Position numbers and translations under genes: made by a program. From Psococerastis gibbosa (lineage: Eukaryota; Arthropoda; Insecta; Psocodea; Psocidae), in contig OZ020488.1 in the NCBI GenBank assembly GCA_963971405.1, forward strand, positions 28,291,089 through 28,355,088: a stretch of DNA of 64,000 bases. The letters run 5' to 3'. The notes under the pieces are model-generated. The model was not told the DNA's origin. It was given only the letters and a program-made list of their open reading frames with translations, and did no database searches. Numbering within the stretch: the stretch's first letter is position 1; each line of letters starts with the position of its first letter. Below, in pieces: positions 11,221 to 23,195 of the stretch.

Positions 11221-12451
11221 TATTTATTTATTTATTTAATCATTTTTAAATTTCTCCGAGCGGTGGTGAAACCCTTGTCGCACTAGGTTATAATTTTAAT
11301 TGGCCAGTACACTGTAAACAGGGGATACACATTCATTGGAAAGCTGCTTGAGTAGGGTAACCATTCGTCCAGATCTTGCCAGTACAGCAGGTTCAAATTG
11401 TTACCATCAATGTCTCGCGCATCCATATCATATCCAAATGACACAACAATGTACTGACATGGCTAGAATTTCTTAAAAACCTTGATAATTCATTGTTATC
11501 AACTTTATAATATAGTATTTGTGTAGATGGAGAACCCCAGAACGCAACGCCCCCCCCCAAAAAAAAAAAAAAAAAAAAAAAAAAAAACGGGAGACATAGT
11601 CTTATAAATATTGTGAGAAAGGTTTATAAAAACTAAATTTTTTATGACGTAATGTTTCTATATACTACAGTAGAACTCGGTCACTAAAGTCTAAGACTCG
11701 GTAATTAGGTTGCATGAGGTGCCATTAAAATGTAACCCGTAGTAGCCTAGTGGCTAGTAGGCCTACAAAATACCATCACCTCGGTTATGAGAGAACTTCT
11801 TGATATTTTAGAGGCAAAATTGACCCGAAATTGAGAGAAAATCCCTGACCTCTATATAAGAGAAGAGCCGGGCACGAAACTTAGGAGTACTTTAGTCTTT
11901 AAGAGCAGATCGGAGTGTACCCGCTATGCGATTTTTTGCCAAGAAATTTTGCATAGAAATTATCAATCCTAGGGCTGCCATTAATATCCATTAAATTAGC
12001 ACAAATGCTCCTCTACATTTCGATGTATGATGAAACTCCTTCATTGGGACTGCTACACCAATCGTTTTTTGTTCAAATCAAATGCAATGTGGCCATTCTG
12101 TGATGTTCGAAAGAGGTACATACAAATATAGAAATGTCCAGAAAACTTTCTTCTGTTGGCCTGATATATTTGACAGCTTTACGATTGATATTTCATGACA
12201 TTATTTTGATTTTTTACGCTTATAAGTTTTTTACGTCTCCGATGGTTTCTTAAATGTAGGACGTTCTCCTTCTCTAATTGTACAATTGAACCAAAAACCT
12301 GGGCACGGCCTTGGAGGGAACATTGATCCAGATTCCAGAATGGAGAAAAACATTCCCCGACTCTATAGATTTTATGTTGTATGGTGACCATTGATTTACT
12401 AACCGAGTGCTACTGTAGGTAGCTATTTATTTTTAAAACCTATATTTTGAC
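11221..12451. other. Intergenic DNA with C7/A30 run
   Basis: A CCCCCCCC run followed by about 30 A at 11550-11587. Near 12002 a fragment (TGCTCCTCTACATTTCGATG) resembles the start of the MITE at 18386. No gene supported. Confidence 0.45.
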
Positions 12452-13258
12452 CATGGACGTACGCAGCCATGGGCGGGGGGGGGGGGGGAGGGGACCCCCT
12501 TCAATTTTCCAAAAATAAATAATTTATTAAATAAGGACGCAAAACTAATTGACATTCCCTCAGGTATCCGTTTACGATTCCTGACTGTTACCTGATATGT
12601 ACTGTATATTCGTACAGACTGCTGACATTTCTGTACCTTGAGTGTTCCCTCACTGACTCACTAACACCCCAAAATTGTCTATTACTTTTTATTTCATTTT
12701 TATGGCAGGGGCGCGCCCTGTCCATCGAGCGAATAAGGTGAACGCTTTGGTAGGCCCCACACTTGGTCTTACGTTGTGTATCAAGAAATTATTAAATAAC
12801 CCACTATTTCTGGCCATGCTTCGAAGGGCGTGTAAAGCAGACGGTCTCGGGCCTTCCTAGTTGAGTATAAGAGAGGGCCTTACAGCCCAAACTCCGATAG
12901 GTTGGCTTAGGAATAGAAAAATAGTCAATTCTTATTTATTTTGTCCCTATAGGTATATTTAATAGGCACATATTTATCCCCCCCCCCTTGTCCGCAGTTG
13001 TATTAATCCGTTATGAAATCAGGATTTAGCTGTCAAACTGCGTATCATAGCCTTACTATATCGCGCCTTTATTTAACTTTCCTCCGGCTACTATGAGGCC
13101 TTGCACCAACTTTTCGCTTTAGGCCTCATTGCCATCCTTCCGGGCGGCCATGTGGTAGTGTCAAATCAAAATCATTTTGTTTCGCCTCTTGCGAGAGGGA
13201 GGGAACACTCGAGACACTAAGGTCATGCCCCCTAAAATAAAAGATGCGTACGTCCATG
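12452..13258. mobile_element. TIR element with G tract, containing a SINE
   Basis: The left end CATGGACGTACGCA is followed by about 14 G. The right end is TGCGTACGTCCATG after CCCCCC. So inverted termini are followed by G/C runs. No transposase frame. A body copy of SINE S1 lies inside, at 12811-12945. Confidence 0.65.
12811..12945 (+). mobile_element. tRNA-derived SINE S1, 3' body, nested
   Basis: TGGCCATGCTTCGAAGGGCG, TGTAAAGCAGACGGTCTCGG, CCTTCCTAGTTGAGTATAAG and TAGGTTGGCTTAGGAATAGA match the body of the copy at 24325. The tRNA head is not recognisable here. Confidence 0.75.
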
Positions 13259-15260
13259 CTTTTAGGCCTAGTTTTTTTCAAAACAAAATTTTCATTTCCC
13301 AGTAAATTGCATCCACACCCCCCAAGCCTTAAAGCGCCCAGGTGGTAGGAAACTGAACGAAAAATACCGGCACGCCCGACAACATGTCTTGCACGATCCA
13401 GATTGTGTGTGTCATTGTGTCATAGCACGCATTCTCTACTCCTAACCAGCAGCGCACACTGCCTCAGGGTGCAACAGCTTCAAAAGTTACGCTCTTCATT
13501 CCAAACACGTCAAATCTAATGTCCCTTGCAAGCTATTGTAACATTAATGATAAGATTCAGCTCAGTAACGACTTCATTCATCGGTGGTCTTCGTGCAATA
13601 CACCCCCCATGTCAAACAGTTGCAGATCAACTTCCTAAGACGCCGAGTAGTTTACTTATAACGTGTTTTCCAGAAGAGGAATCTTCGCAACCTGAACCTT
13701 TGAACAACGTAAAAGCTATTCAAACATTAAGCTGTTCGTTGGTTTCTATGATGAATCTATTAGACAACCGCATGAATGGCAATGCATTCATTCACAAGGT
13801 TATCGAGCAATCCGTCTCAGATCCCAAGGAACGGCGTAATGGACTGCAGTTCAAATTCAGTTTAGAATGGAATGAGTGATTGAAGTTTCATACCGCTAAT
13901 TGCTTAGTCACCAGTAAACTGACCAGTGCCATGGTCATTGGTCAGTTCAGAAGTGGATGGACTGACAATAAGGTTCAAGGTTGCATAATGGGCCAATGAT
14001 CGGAGCTGAGTTCAAGAAAAGTAAACTTTAGAATTCAGGGTACACCTAGAGTGTATGCCAAACAGAAAAGCGAAGGCGCCGTCTGTCGGCGCCGCTGTTG
14101 CAATGGCAGTACTATACAGTACAGGCTGCTGGGTGTCTGAACCCTACACAAATCATATTCACTTCACTCCACAATCACTGCACCGAAGACCTATAATTAA
14201 AGCTAAGCACTGCACAATGTCCTTTCTTCCTCTTCTTTCTTCTTATTTCACTACCACTTCACTTGACCCTATCAACTCTCCGACACCCAGCTGCCTGAAC
14301 GTGCGTCCGTCCTGCCAGCCGTGGCCCTACTAAAGTACGGCCAGTAGCCCTAGCGTGGCCTACAATGGTATAATTTAGTAACACGGTTAAATAGGGGAAT
14401 TGGTAACGCAGGATGGGAGAAGTATGAAGATGATAAGAATATAAGAGATGGGAAACTTGAACTATGTAAGTGAAAGAAAGTCAAATAGAGAAGTTCCAGA
14501 TGAGGTGCTGCCGTAAGAAGTTAAATATCACGTATATTGATTGGAAAACTAGTGACCAGAAGAAGAAAAATTAACAAAGGTACTAATGGTACGTCATGGT
14601 AAGTCACGATAGGGCTGCAGATCTTCGTTCGTCTGCCGGGCGTTCTCTAGGTGAACCGTTCATCCCAAATCCCACGTATCTTGACCTCAGTTGAGATCGT
14701 TAGTTCAGCATCCAACCCAAGCACCTGACTGTCTCATGCAATAATCCACTTCAAATACTCCGTCGCATTTCAAATTAAATTAAAACTAGCCTTTGAACAA
14801 TTTATAGGTTAGCTGCCATTCATTTTGCGAAGCAATCTTTTGGCAAACACGTTAATAGGACTTCCCGAGCCCCTTAAGAAGAAGACCTTGTCTGATAAAC
14901 AACGCAGGCTGTACGCAACAGCAACGGAAAAACCAAATCGGTACTGGAGCTTTTGAATCTTACCATCAATGGATACAGTAACTCTGGGCGCAAAAGATTC
15001 AGCTAATCGGGAATGTTATGTATAGCGTAACTTTCAAAGTTGCTGAAACCTAAGAACAGCATGAAATGCTGGTCAGGCATAGAATATACGCAGCTATGTC
15101 ATACACAACATGCATCATGTACGGCATAATGTAGGAGCGGCCGACACTCCAGTCAAGTTTCCTACTAATCTACCATAGACGCTTTGCGGCCCCTTTACAT
15201 AAAAATGTCTCATTTCAAAAAATCCACGAGATTTTTGCTCCATGTCGGTACTTTTATTCA
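13259..15260. other. Intergenic DNA
   Basis: About 2 kb without a recognised element apart from the weak open frame at 13526-13879, listed separately. No other feature supported. Confidence 0.45.
13526..13879 (+). other. Unidentified 117-codon open frame, weak
   Basis: An open frame of 117 codons with mixed, protein-like composition (for example CFPEEESSQPEPLNNVKAIQ) in otherwise gene-free DNA. It has no ATG at its start (it opens at TTG), no family I recognise and no convincing splice context. It is listed because it is one of the longer frames in the first 28 kb. Most likely chance or a transposon relic. Confidence 0.12.
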
Positions 15261-15663
15261 AGGCCGTAGCCAGAGGGAGACCAAGGCGCCCCCCCCCCCC
15301 CGAAATATTTTCCGCATACACTATATAGAATGGAGTTTTAGATATAGGTACATATATTGAGGTTACCCTCACCTCCAATCAGTGGTGAAACAAATTTTGG
15401 GGGCCCTTACGCAACACAGAGCAGTGGGCCCCCTACAATTTTTTTGAATTTTTCTGTCTAGTTTTGTTTTTAAACTTTCAATTTTTTTAAATTTTTATAA
15501 ATTTTTACAGAAAATCTCCAAACAATTACGTTTTTTCCTTTCTGCGTGGGCCCCCTTTGGCCGGAGACCCTTACGCCTTGCATAACATGCTACCCTTCTG
15601 CAACGCCACTGCCTCCAATGACGTCAGATGGACCCCCCCGAAAAAAATTCTGGCTACGGCCCT
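15261..15663. mobile_element. TIR element (GGCCGTAGCCAGA ends) with nested hAT MITE
   Basis: The left end AGGCCGTAGCCAGA and right end TCTGGCTACGGCCCT are inverted, each next to a C or G run. It is non-autonomous. A 232-bp hAT-type element with an 8-bp target duplication is inserted inside at 15380-15611. Confidence 0.75.
15380..15611. mobile_element. hAT-type MITE with 8-bp target duplication
   Basis: Starts CAGTGGTG and ends CGCCACTG (imperfect TIR, typical hAT CAGTGG form), flanked on both sides by CCTCCAAT (15372-15379 and 15612-15619). GGGCCC-rich interior with T-rich centre; no coding capacity. Confidence 0.85.
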
Positions 15664-16083
15664 ATAGTTATTGCCTTCAGTAAATTTTAAAAATGCCTGA
15701 ACGGTGAGCGATGCTAATATTATTCTAAGTTTAGGCTTTAGGCTACATGAATTTTTTTGTCGCTAATTCAAAAAAGCTGAAAATTTAATCTATTTCCTGA
15801 TGTGACATTTTTGTGCGAAGAATTTTAATTCTCTTTACAAAAAGGCATTGGCTGGAAACGCGTAAACACGTTGGCCTCTCTCTCTCTCTCTCTCGATTTT
15901 AACTGTAATAATTGTGGTTTTATAAATGTAATTTTGTTTTTTAGAATTTGAAAATTTTAATGTCTACTTGCTACCTACTTTGAACTACCTATATTTTCAA
16001 AAATTTTCTGGCGTGGAATAGGGGACGAACAAATAATTTGGTAAAAATCTTGCAAGTATCTTGTCACGTGACGTTGTTAGAAT
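15664..16083. other. Intergenic DNA with (TC)n
   Basis: A CT microsatellite near 15878-15894 and AT-rich sequence. Nothing else recognised. Confidence 0.5.
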
Positions 16084-16314
16084 ATGCGCGGGAAATTCAA
16101 ATGAATGAATTATTGGAATCTAGGTACAAGAGAATGGTTTCATTGCTTTATAATTGAAGGAAATACTTATAAACATTAAAATGTACCTGGTAATATTTTG
16201 GAATATACGGGAATGAGAATTTTAATTAATGGGTTTACATCTAAGGGAGAAAAAATTGAAAACTCACCAAAAATATAGCAGAAGATTAATTTTTCAATTT
16301 GAATTTCCCGCGCA
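16084..16314. mobile_element. Short TIR element, 231 bp
   Basis: ATGCGCGGGAAATTCAAAT at the left is exactly inverted as ATTTGAATTTCCCGCGCAT at the right. AT-rich interior, no coding capacity. Superfamily not determined. Confidence 0.75.
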
Positions 16315-16692
16315 TTTTGCACTCATTTCTTTTAAACAATTGAATAAGCTACCTTATTCTACCAAAATAGGGCTCCTGGCCTATAACACTGCTGCATATC
16401 CAAAATTTTCAGCTGGGGGATCGGGGAGATCTCCGAACTGTTTGCAGTAAGAAACTACCTGGCTAAACGATATCAGACTCAAAATGATATGATTCATGAA
16501 GATTAGGGATGATATCTTACAGTACAGAAATATAGCCCATTGCTTGCGTCGCAGTATATGAAATATTATACATTTAGGACCCAAATTAATCCTGGATACA
16601 TGCTTGCCATCAACAAATTTAAAAAAGAAGCAATCTGTAGCAATTAATAACTTAAAAATTCAAATATTGAATGAATGAAACTGAACCAAATG

Positions 16693-16922
16693 AACGGATG
16701 CAGAGGGTATCTGCCCCCCCCCCCAATTTTAGTAAATTTGTAAATTAGTAAATTTGTTGTAAGATTAAGCTCTAATTTAATCGCTACTGCCTATACATAT
16801 ACTGCATGTTTGTTCTATTTTGACTCATAACTTGTTTTTTTTTTTATATAAAGGTTAAATCGCATCCAAACAAAACACATACGACCCCCCCCCCCCCCAA
16901 TAATGGGCTGGATCCGTCCCTG
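16693..16922. mobile_element. G-tract MITE, copy 1
   Basis: The ends ACGGATGCAGAGGG and GGGCTGGATCCGTCCC are roughly inverted, each followed inward by a G/C run (CCCCCCCCCCCC near 16714 and 16886). The interior shares GCTCTAATTTAATCG and TGTTCTATTTTGA with copies at 22152 and 23019. Confidence 0.75.
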
Positions 16923-18385
16923 CTCAATAACTACCCAATTATCTATGTAGCTCAGTGTTTCACTGTTTCCCCATTAAGAATTTACCTAATAAGGAATACG
17001 GTCCTTTATGGAAATTTTGTAGGCCAACAATGTTCAATTTTCCCTAAACTTCCTTTTAGACGAACGTCTATGTAGCCCACACATGGAAGTCAATGTTTTT
17101 AAACGTATAAGTAAATTTCAATTATATTAATTAGGTACTTAAAGTGCTCATGGGGTTTGCATAAGCAGCAGTAGTAATGCGGTAGAAATATGAATACTCG
17201 GAAACACTATAAAGCATAGAGAAAAATTAAAATTAGTACCTTGAGGTGGCCACCGTGGTATATGCATACTGTGCAGTGTAAATGTCCTGCCACCATGCTC
17301 AGTCCCTATAACAGTTCGATTTGGGTGCGCCGCGGTGTTCGGGGTGAGGGTGTAGAAAAAGTGCTTGAAGAGTGTAGCGATGACGATGTTGATGACTCCG
17401 ACTCGTGTTCCGAGTGACGCGATGACTCCGGTGACATTTTTGATCCCCTAGAACGTTGGTAGTGAGTTGAGGGGAGAATTTTGCTGCTCCACCTCTTACT
17501 TTACAGCCAGACTGAAACCACAAAATCACAAAAACTTTCATTTAGGACCCACCTTGGTGGGCAGGCCCAACTCTGTTGGCGTGCAACTATTTAAAGGCTG
17601 GCACATACCGTACTTATCTTATGGGAAGAAGTGTACTTTTAATTTTATTTCTCAAAGAGATACAAGTTTATTTCGTTGTTTCATTGAATTATGACAAATT
17701 AGATTCTGTAAGGAAAGTGCGTCAATAGCTACAATATTAACTGGCATAACCTATCATTTGGGTGTAGATTAATGTCATAATGTGTCATGTATAAAGGTGA
17801 TTTAAATTGTTAAAAAACGTTTTGGCGGGATTCCCTTCCCTAACTTTTACACACTGTCCTGATTTGCAGAAAAGGGAGATGCGTTGTCCACTTCCGATTT
17901 ATTATTGTAAGAAAAGAGACTAATTATTGTCCCTTGACCAAGACGCCTGATTTTTAAATTATGGTGATCTCCTGACCAGGTGCCTAACGTAACAGTCTCT
18001 ATCGCTGAACTGTAAATTTTATTGAGCCTATTTTGAAGCTCTCACCATGGCCGCTTCGGGGGCTGGTCTTTTGGCCTAGCCAGTAGTCTTATCGTTGCGC
18101 AGCCGTCAATGCTCCCAAGCCAGACCGTTGCGCTGCTGCTGATAAAGCAGGCCTACGCGCCAATTAAGCTGACCAATTAAGAGAACGGCCTCCACTGATG
18201 CCCTCTTCGGTCGCATAGAAAGCGTTCCCAGAAGTAGATGAGGGCGTCGGAAGCGTTTCCAGAGAAGGAGGCCATGTTGGGTAGAGCTGAAAGCCTAGCT
18301 GTAAGACAATCAATTAAAAAATAATCAATCATGTATTATAACGTATAAACACGAGGCTTAGAATGAATCGATGACCTATGGTATA
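16923..18385. other. Intergenic DNA
   Basis: No supported gene. A short acidic-coding stretch near 17355-17400 (EECSDDDVDDSDSCSE on +) is not long enough to assign. No repeat recognised with confidence. Confidence 0.4.
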
Positions 18386-18567
18386 AGAAATGTTCCTCTA
18401 CATAATTTCGATGTGTGTGTGATTGCCTCCAACACCAATTGACACCAGTTTTTGTAGTCCCTCGACGCGACACACAAATCAAGTTTTAAAAAAAACTCTG
18501 ACCAATCGCCAATCGGTGTTAGTGACGGCCACATAATGCAGATCAAAATGTAGGGGAGCACTTCTTC
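18386..18567. mobile_element. Small MITE, AGAAATGTTCCTCTAC family
   Basis: Starts AGAAATGTTCCTCTACATAA and ends near ATGTAGGGGAGCACTTCTTC, roughly inverted ends. It shares these and a GACGGCCACATA block with the element at 53842-54031. Confidence 0.6.
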
Positions 18568-18651
18568 TACTTTACAAAAACTCAATTATACCTATAAGAT
18601 TCATAGTTTTTATTTTTTATTTTTCTTATTTTCATTATTTTTTATAAAAGA

Positions 18652-18706
18652 TTAATCGCATACAAACAATTTAATGAATGTATCCGATTGACCTCTTCAG
18701 TCGTGG
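18652..18706 (+). repeat. Short dispersed repeat
   Basis: AATCGCATACAAACAATTTAATGAATGTATC ending GATTGACCTCTTCAG recurs in reverse at 54703-54760. Both lie within 0.7 kb of a copy of the AGAAATGTTCC MITE. Confidence 0.6.
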
Positions 18707-18772
18707 AATTTGAATTTGATTTTTTCACCCACATATATTATATTGATATACATAGTAATTTATATTTAAGAG

Positions 18773-19465
18773 AACGGCCTAGGAGGCAGGACAGCAAATA
18801 ATGGAGAAGATGGTGAGATTTGCTGCAAACCAATTGATATAACATTGAGATTAGACAACCTTCGTAGGTAAGGGAGAAACGCGGATACCAGTCGTGTTGC
18901 TGACCACGAAATTCCAACTAGAAAAGTAGAGAGGATCTTCATGTCTAGATCCTCGTATAGGGTTGTCGTCATTTTTTTTTAGTATAATACGTGATGGTGG
19001 CATGCATTATAAAGTACTCTTTCTGCTTTGTATTCCTTTTTTACTACCGCCCTGTTGCATTACTCACTCTGGATAGCTATGTTTCTTTGAATACAGTTCA
19101 TATAGGCTTACTGCTTATATCGTATATGTTTTTTGTCGCTTACCTCATTGGCTCGAAAGTTCGGCAGAGAGCGGCAGCAGGAGCATACTGCCTGCCAACA
19201 GCATGGAATTCAGAGTCATGAGTCACCAGCAGAACAAGTACAGGTGGCAAACAGTGTAGGATCACTGCTCCTGTCAATAACAGGATGAGAAAGACATTGA
19301 CAGACGAGTGGCAACAGACGTGGTTGCAGCGGCTAAGGTTTTTTAAGCAGACTGTAGGACCAGCCAAATTCAAGTAAGAACGAAACACAGAGCACCATTT
19401 TATACGGTAGGCATGTAGGTACCTGCGAAAATAAAGAAAATAACTAAACTATTGCAACTGAAAAT
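18773..19465 (+). repeat. ~700-bp repeat T, copy 1
   Basis: Landmarks are AGATTTGCTGCAAACC, GTAAGGGAGAAACGCGGATA, GAGAGGATCTTCATGTCTAG, AAAGTACTCTTTCTGCTTTG, CAGACGAGTGGCAACAGACG and GAGCACCATTTTATACGGTA. The same series recurs at 20326-20748 (partial) and 20757-21530. Not coding in any frame I can support. Confidence 0.85.
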
Positions 19466-19491
19466 TAGAAGATATACCTGTATAAAAAACT

Positions 19492-19550
19492 GGACTTGGC
19501 GGGACTCGAACCCACGTTCTACGCCTAACTGGGGCGTCGTCTAAACCAAA
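19492..19550 (-). repeat. tRNA-like SINE fragment, second copy
   Basis: Same arrangement as 8866-8925: ACGCCCCAGTTAGGCGT, then GTGGGTTCGAGTCCCGC and CAAGTCC. The 5' half is again absent, suggesting a truncated SINE family rather than tRNA genes. Confidence 0.6.
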
Positions 19551-20325
19551 GTTAACTTAACATTTGCATATTATTGGACTTTTAGGTCTGTTTGCAAAGA
19601 AATGATTATTTATTTAATGTTAATTTAATGTCAGTGTTATATATTGGCTACCATATAATAAATAAATAAATTGTTTTTTTTTTCAATATTACTTACAAAG
19701 TGAGAAAATAATAAAGTAGGTAGAGGTGGCCCATAGGATTTCTTCCGTGCTGAGCTCTCCCTCATGTACTAATAACTTAGATTTAAATAATACATACAGT
19801 ATGTGTATATTTAGACTATTATAGCTAAAACTAAAGCTAAACTAAAACTAGATCTAAATTCCTTTATTTTATCGTATATACCTTATGTAAATGCATAGGT
19901 ATATCACTCTGTTGAATTCGGGATTGTTATATTATTATATATTATAATTATAGATACCGGTACCGGTATATATATAATTTAATAAAATATCTTAATAATG
20001 GCATAATATATAGGCCTATAATATATATAAAAATAATAATTATATAATATATAATTTCAGGAGATTAAAAAGATTTTTTTTAATTTTTAAAATTTCGAAA
20101 ACAAAAGTTAATTTTTGAATTGTTTGTTTTACTGAACTTGAATAGTTTAGTGTATTTCATACATATCACATTTTTTTTTAAATAATATAAAAGTCATAAT
20201 TTGCTAGGCAGACTTCAGAGTGAATGAGTAATGAATCATAGTCTTGGAGTCCTGAAGCCCTCACCCCCCAAGAAATTTTGGGAATTTACGCCAATGATAA
20301 AATAAATAGGTTTACGGCTTACTAA
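19551..20325. other. Very AT-rich intergenic DNA
   Basis: Low-complexity AT and TA-repeat sequence, especially 19920-20060. No gene or element recognised. Confidence 0.5.
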
Positions 20326-20748
20326 TGTTTTTTTTTTACCTACCTCATTGACTCGAATGTTCGGCAGAGTTGTGTAAGTAGCATAATGCCCCCTAACAGC
20401 AAGGAGTTCGAACAGGGTCATGGGTGAACAGCTGAACAAGTACAGATGGCAGACAGTGTAGGATCACAGCTCCAGAAGCTTAATGTTTGCAACTGGAGAA
20501 AAAAGACATCGTCAGACGAGCGGCGACAGACATGGTTGCAGCGGCAAATGTTTTTAAGCAGACTGTTGAGCCAGTTAAAGTCAACTATGAACGTAGCACA
20601 GAGCACCGTTTTATACGGTACGCATGTATAGGTACCTAAAAATAAATAAATAAATAAATAAATTATCGAAGAGAAATTTAAATGTAGTAAACTCCTCGCG
20701 TATACTTGTAATAAGTAGTGAGAGGTCAACTAATTATGTCGATAATTA
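20326..20748 (+). repeat. Repeat T, copy 2 (3' part)
   Basis: Begins at the CTCATTGACTCGAATGTTCG block (mid-repeat) and runs to GTGAGAGGTCAACTAATTATGTC, directly followed by copy 3, so these two are in tandem. Confidence 0.85.
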
Positions 20749-20756
20749 TTAAGAAT

Positions 20757-21530
20757 AGAGAAGATGGAGAGATTTGCTGCAAACCCATCGATATAACAAT
20801 GCGACTAGAGAAGGAGACCTGCCCTTCGTCGATAGGTAAGGGAGAAACGCGGGTACCAGACGTGTTGCTGACCACGAAATTCCTACTAGAAAAGTGGAGA
20901 GGATCTTCATGTCTAGATGACCAGATCCTCATATAGGGTTGTAGTGCGACAACATTTTTGTTAGTATAATACGTGATGGTAGCATGCATCATAAAGTACT
21001 CTTTCTGCTTTGTATTCCTTTTTACTACCTCCCTGTTGCACAACTCGCTCTGGATAGCTATGTTTCTCTGAATACAGTTCATAAAGGCTTACTGCTTATA
21101 TCGTATATGTTTTTTGCCTCATTGGCTCGAAAGTTCGGTAGAGAGCGGTAGCAGTTGCGTAAGGAGCATACTGCCTCCCAACAGCATGGAATTCAGAGTC
21201 ATGACTCACCAGCAGCACAAGTACAGGTGGCAAACAGTGTAGGATCACTGCTCCAGAAGCTTTATGTCAATAACATGGATGAGAAAGACTGACAGACGAG
21301 TGGCGACAGACAGACGTGGTTGCAGCGGCCAATGTTTTTAAGCAGACTGTAGAGCCAGTTAAAGTCAACTATGAACGTAGCACAGAGCACCGTTTTATAC
21401 GGTACGCATGTATAGGTACCTGCAAAAATTAACAAAAATAAATAAATAAATTATTGCAGAGGAATTATAAATGTAGTAAACTCCTCGCGTACACTTCTAA
21501 CAAGTAGTGAGAGGTCAACTAATTATGTCA
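20757..21530 (+). repeat. Repeat T, copy 3
   Basis: Runs from AGAAGATGGAGAGATTTGCT to GAGAGGTCAACTAATTATGTC. Its 3' part is close to copy 2 (shared AAAGTCAACTATGAACGTAG and CACCGTTTTATACGGTACGC), so these two duplicated most recently. Confidence 0.85.
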
Positions 21531-22151
21531 AAGTGGATGGTTGGGATTTAGTCAAGTTATTGTTGATTTTGATAGTAGCATGTAATGCTAATGATTGCCA
21601 CTAATCCATCGATCACAGCAAAGTTGTACCACAAAAAACCATGCATAACTTTAATCAAAGCACCTCTGAAGGAACAAGCTCTGTCTTTCATGCTCGCGAG
21701 TGATTCCGAGTCGAAGCACTCGTAGCGACCACTTCACATTGTTATTAGATGAACTCCCACTACAATACGAGGAGAAGTTTACAGCCCCACGGTCTTTCTC
21801 TTAAATCTTTAGGTGACACGGTCAGGGTTCAACATGTAGGCCCTACAGCACTTCACTGTTTATTTGAAAGTGAGTGCGTTCTCATTTTCTCTTTGGGTAC
21901 GCAGCAAGAGCATAGCTAGGTGGCAATAATGATGGTAAAATCGATAACGAACTATAAGCATGTCTCACCTTGTCCTAAGTTGTCCAATGCAGATTGCCAG
22001 ACGGCGTGGGTTGACATCGAGCCAAGGGTCAGATTCAATGGGCCACTAAAGTAAGCCAATCGTCCATAAAAAGCCATTCAAAAATCATAATGTATGTATA
22101 TTTGACTTAACGATAGTCGTTGTATTTGTATTGAGGCTATCTAGGCAATCA
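21531..22151. other. Intergenic DNA, nothing recognised
   Basis: No supported gene or repeat on either strand. Confidence 0.45.
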
Positions 22152-22327
22152 TGGACGGTTACAGGGGGGGGGGAGAAGCTGCCCCCCCCCCAAAAAAAAA
22201 TTGAGGTAAACCTATTATAAGTTAATTTATTACGCTCTAATTTAATCGATACTACATAATTTTTGTTCTATTTTGAGACAAAACTACCCCCCCCCCCCCG
22301 CCCCAACTGGGCTGGATCCGTTCCTAA
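22152..22327. mobile_element. G-tract MITE, copy 2
   Basis: TGGACGGTTACAG followed by 11 G at the left; a C run and GGGCTGGATCCGTTCC at the right. The interior has GCTCTAATTTAATCGATACT and TTGTTCTATTTTGA as in the sister copies. Confidence 0.8.
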
Positions 22328-22695
22328 GGTCAATCCATAAAAAAAACTTTATACCGTAAATCTTAATATTAAATCGTATTGGCAAATCACACTTACCTAT
22401 ACATACAAGTTGAAGCAAGTATCCAAGCCCAGAAGCATCGATATAAGTACACAATACACTCCGCGTGCATTTGCAGAACGGCGGTATATGAATGGAAAAC
22501 TGTGCGGGCGTGGAGAATGGATTAGAACGGTGCGCGCTCCACTAAGGGTTGCAGGTGAGTGACCGAGACTCGAGAGCTAGACCGAGCGGCGAGTGGTTGT
22601 GTGAACAGCGTTGCCAGATTGAAGAAATGACTTCACTAGCATTTTCTTTAAAAATTATATAAAATTGTGTGAAACTTAAAATAATAAAATAAATA
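22328..22695. other. Intergenic DNA
   Basis: Nothing recognised except moderately GC-rich sequence near 22500-22600. No gene supported. Confidence 0.4.
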
Positions 22696-22892
22696 ATGAC
22701 TATTTTAGTTCTATTACTAAGCCAATCTAGCGTAGTTAGGGCTATAAAGCCCTCTCTTACACTCAACTAGGGACCGCCTGCTTTACATGCCCTCCGAAGC
22801 ATAGCCAGAAAATATAACTAGTGTAGGACTCGAACCAACAACCTTTCGGGTGAAAGTCAGAGTCCGTTCCACTACTCTACACATCCTGTTGT
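22696..22892 (-). mobile_element. tRNA-derived SINE S1
   Basis: Reverse copy of the 24325 element. Body GCCAATCTAGCGTAGTTAGG, then CTCTCTTACACTCAACTAGG and GCCTGCTTTACATGCCCTCC. The head holds the B box (reverse TAGGACTCGAACCAACAACC) and the GGGTGAAAGTC block. Confidence 0.85.
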
Positions 22893-23018
22893 ATTAGCCC
22901 CCCTCTGCAATTTCTAAAAATTAAATGTTAATTATTTTTTTTATATGGTACCTACCTAATCATTAATATTGAAGGTGTTATGTATGTGGGCTAAAAACTC
23001 GCTTAAGCCTACTGGCAG

Positions 23019-23195
23019 TGACAGATCCAGCCCGTTGGGGGAGGGGGGTAGTTGCGGGTACAAATAGAACAAACATATGTAAGATCGATTAAATTAGCTA
23101 ATAAATTAACATGCAACATATTTACTAAATGTTGGAAGGGCAGCTACCCCCCCCCCCCCTCCTGCACCCCTGTATCCGTGTATCCGTCCGTGCCT
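23019..23195. mobile_element. G-tract MITE, copy 3
   Basis: TGACAGATCCAGCCCGTTGG with G runs at the left; CCCCCCCCCCCCC and CTGTATCCGTGTATCCGTCC at the right. Interior is the reverse of copies 1 and 2 (AAATAGAACAAACAT and GATCGATTAAATTAGC). Confidence 0.8.

Noticed and set aside
14055-14333. 92-codon open frame on +
   Set aside because: Starts at ATG but shows no family motif and low-complexity composition; no splice or repeat context supports it.
17355-17400. Acidic EECSDDDVDDSDSCSE reading, reminiscent of transposase N-termini
   Set aside because: Too short, followed at once by a stop, and no catalytic motif nearby.
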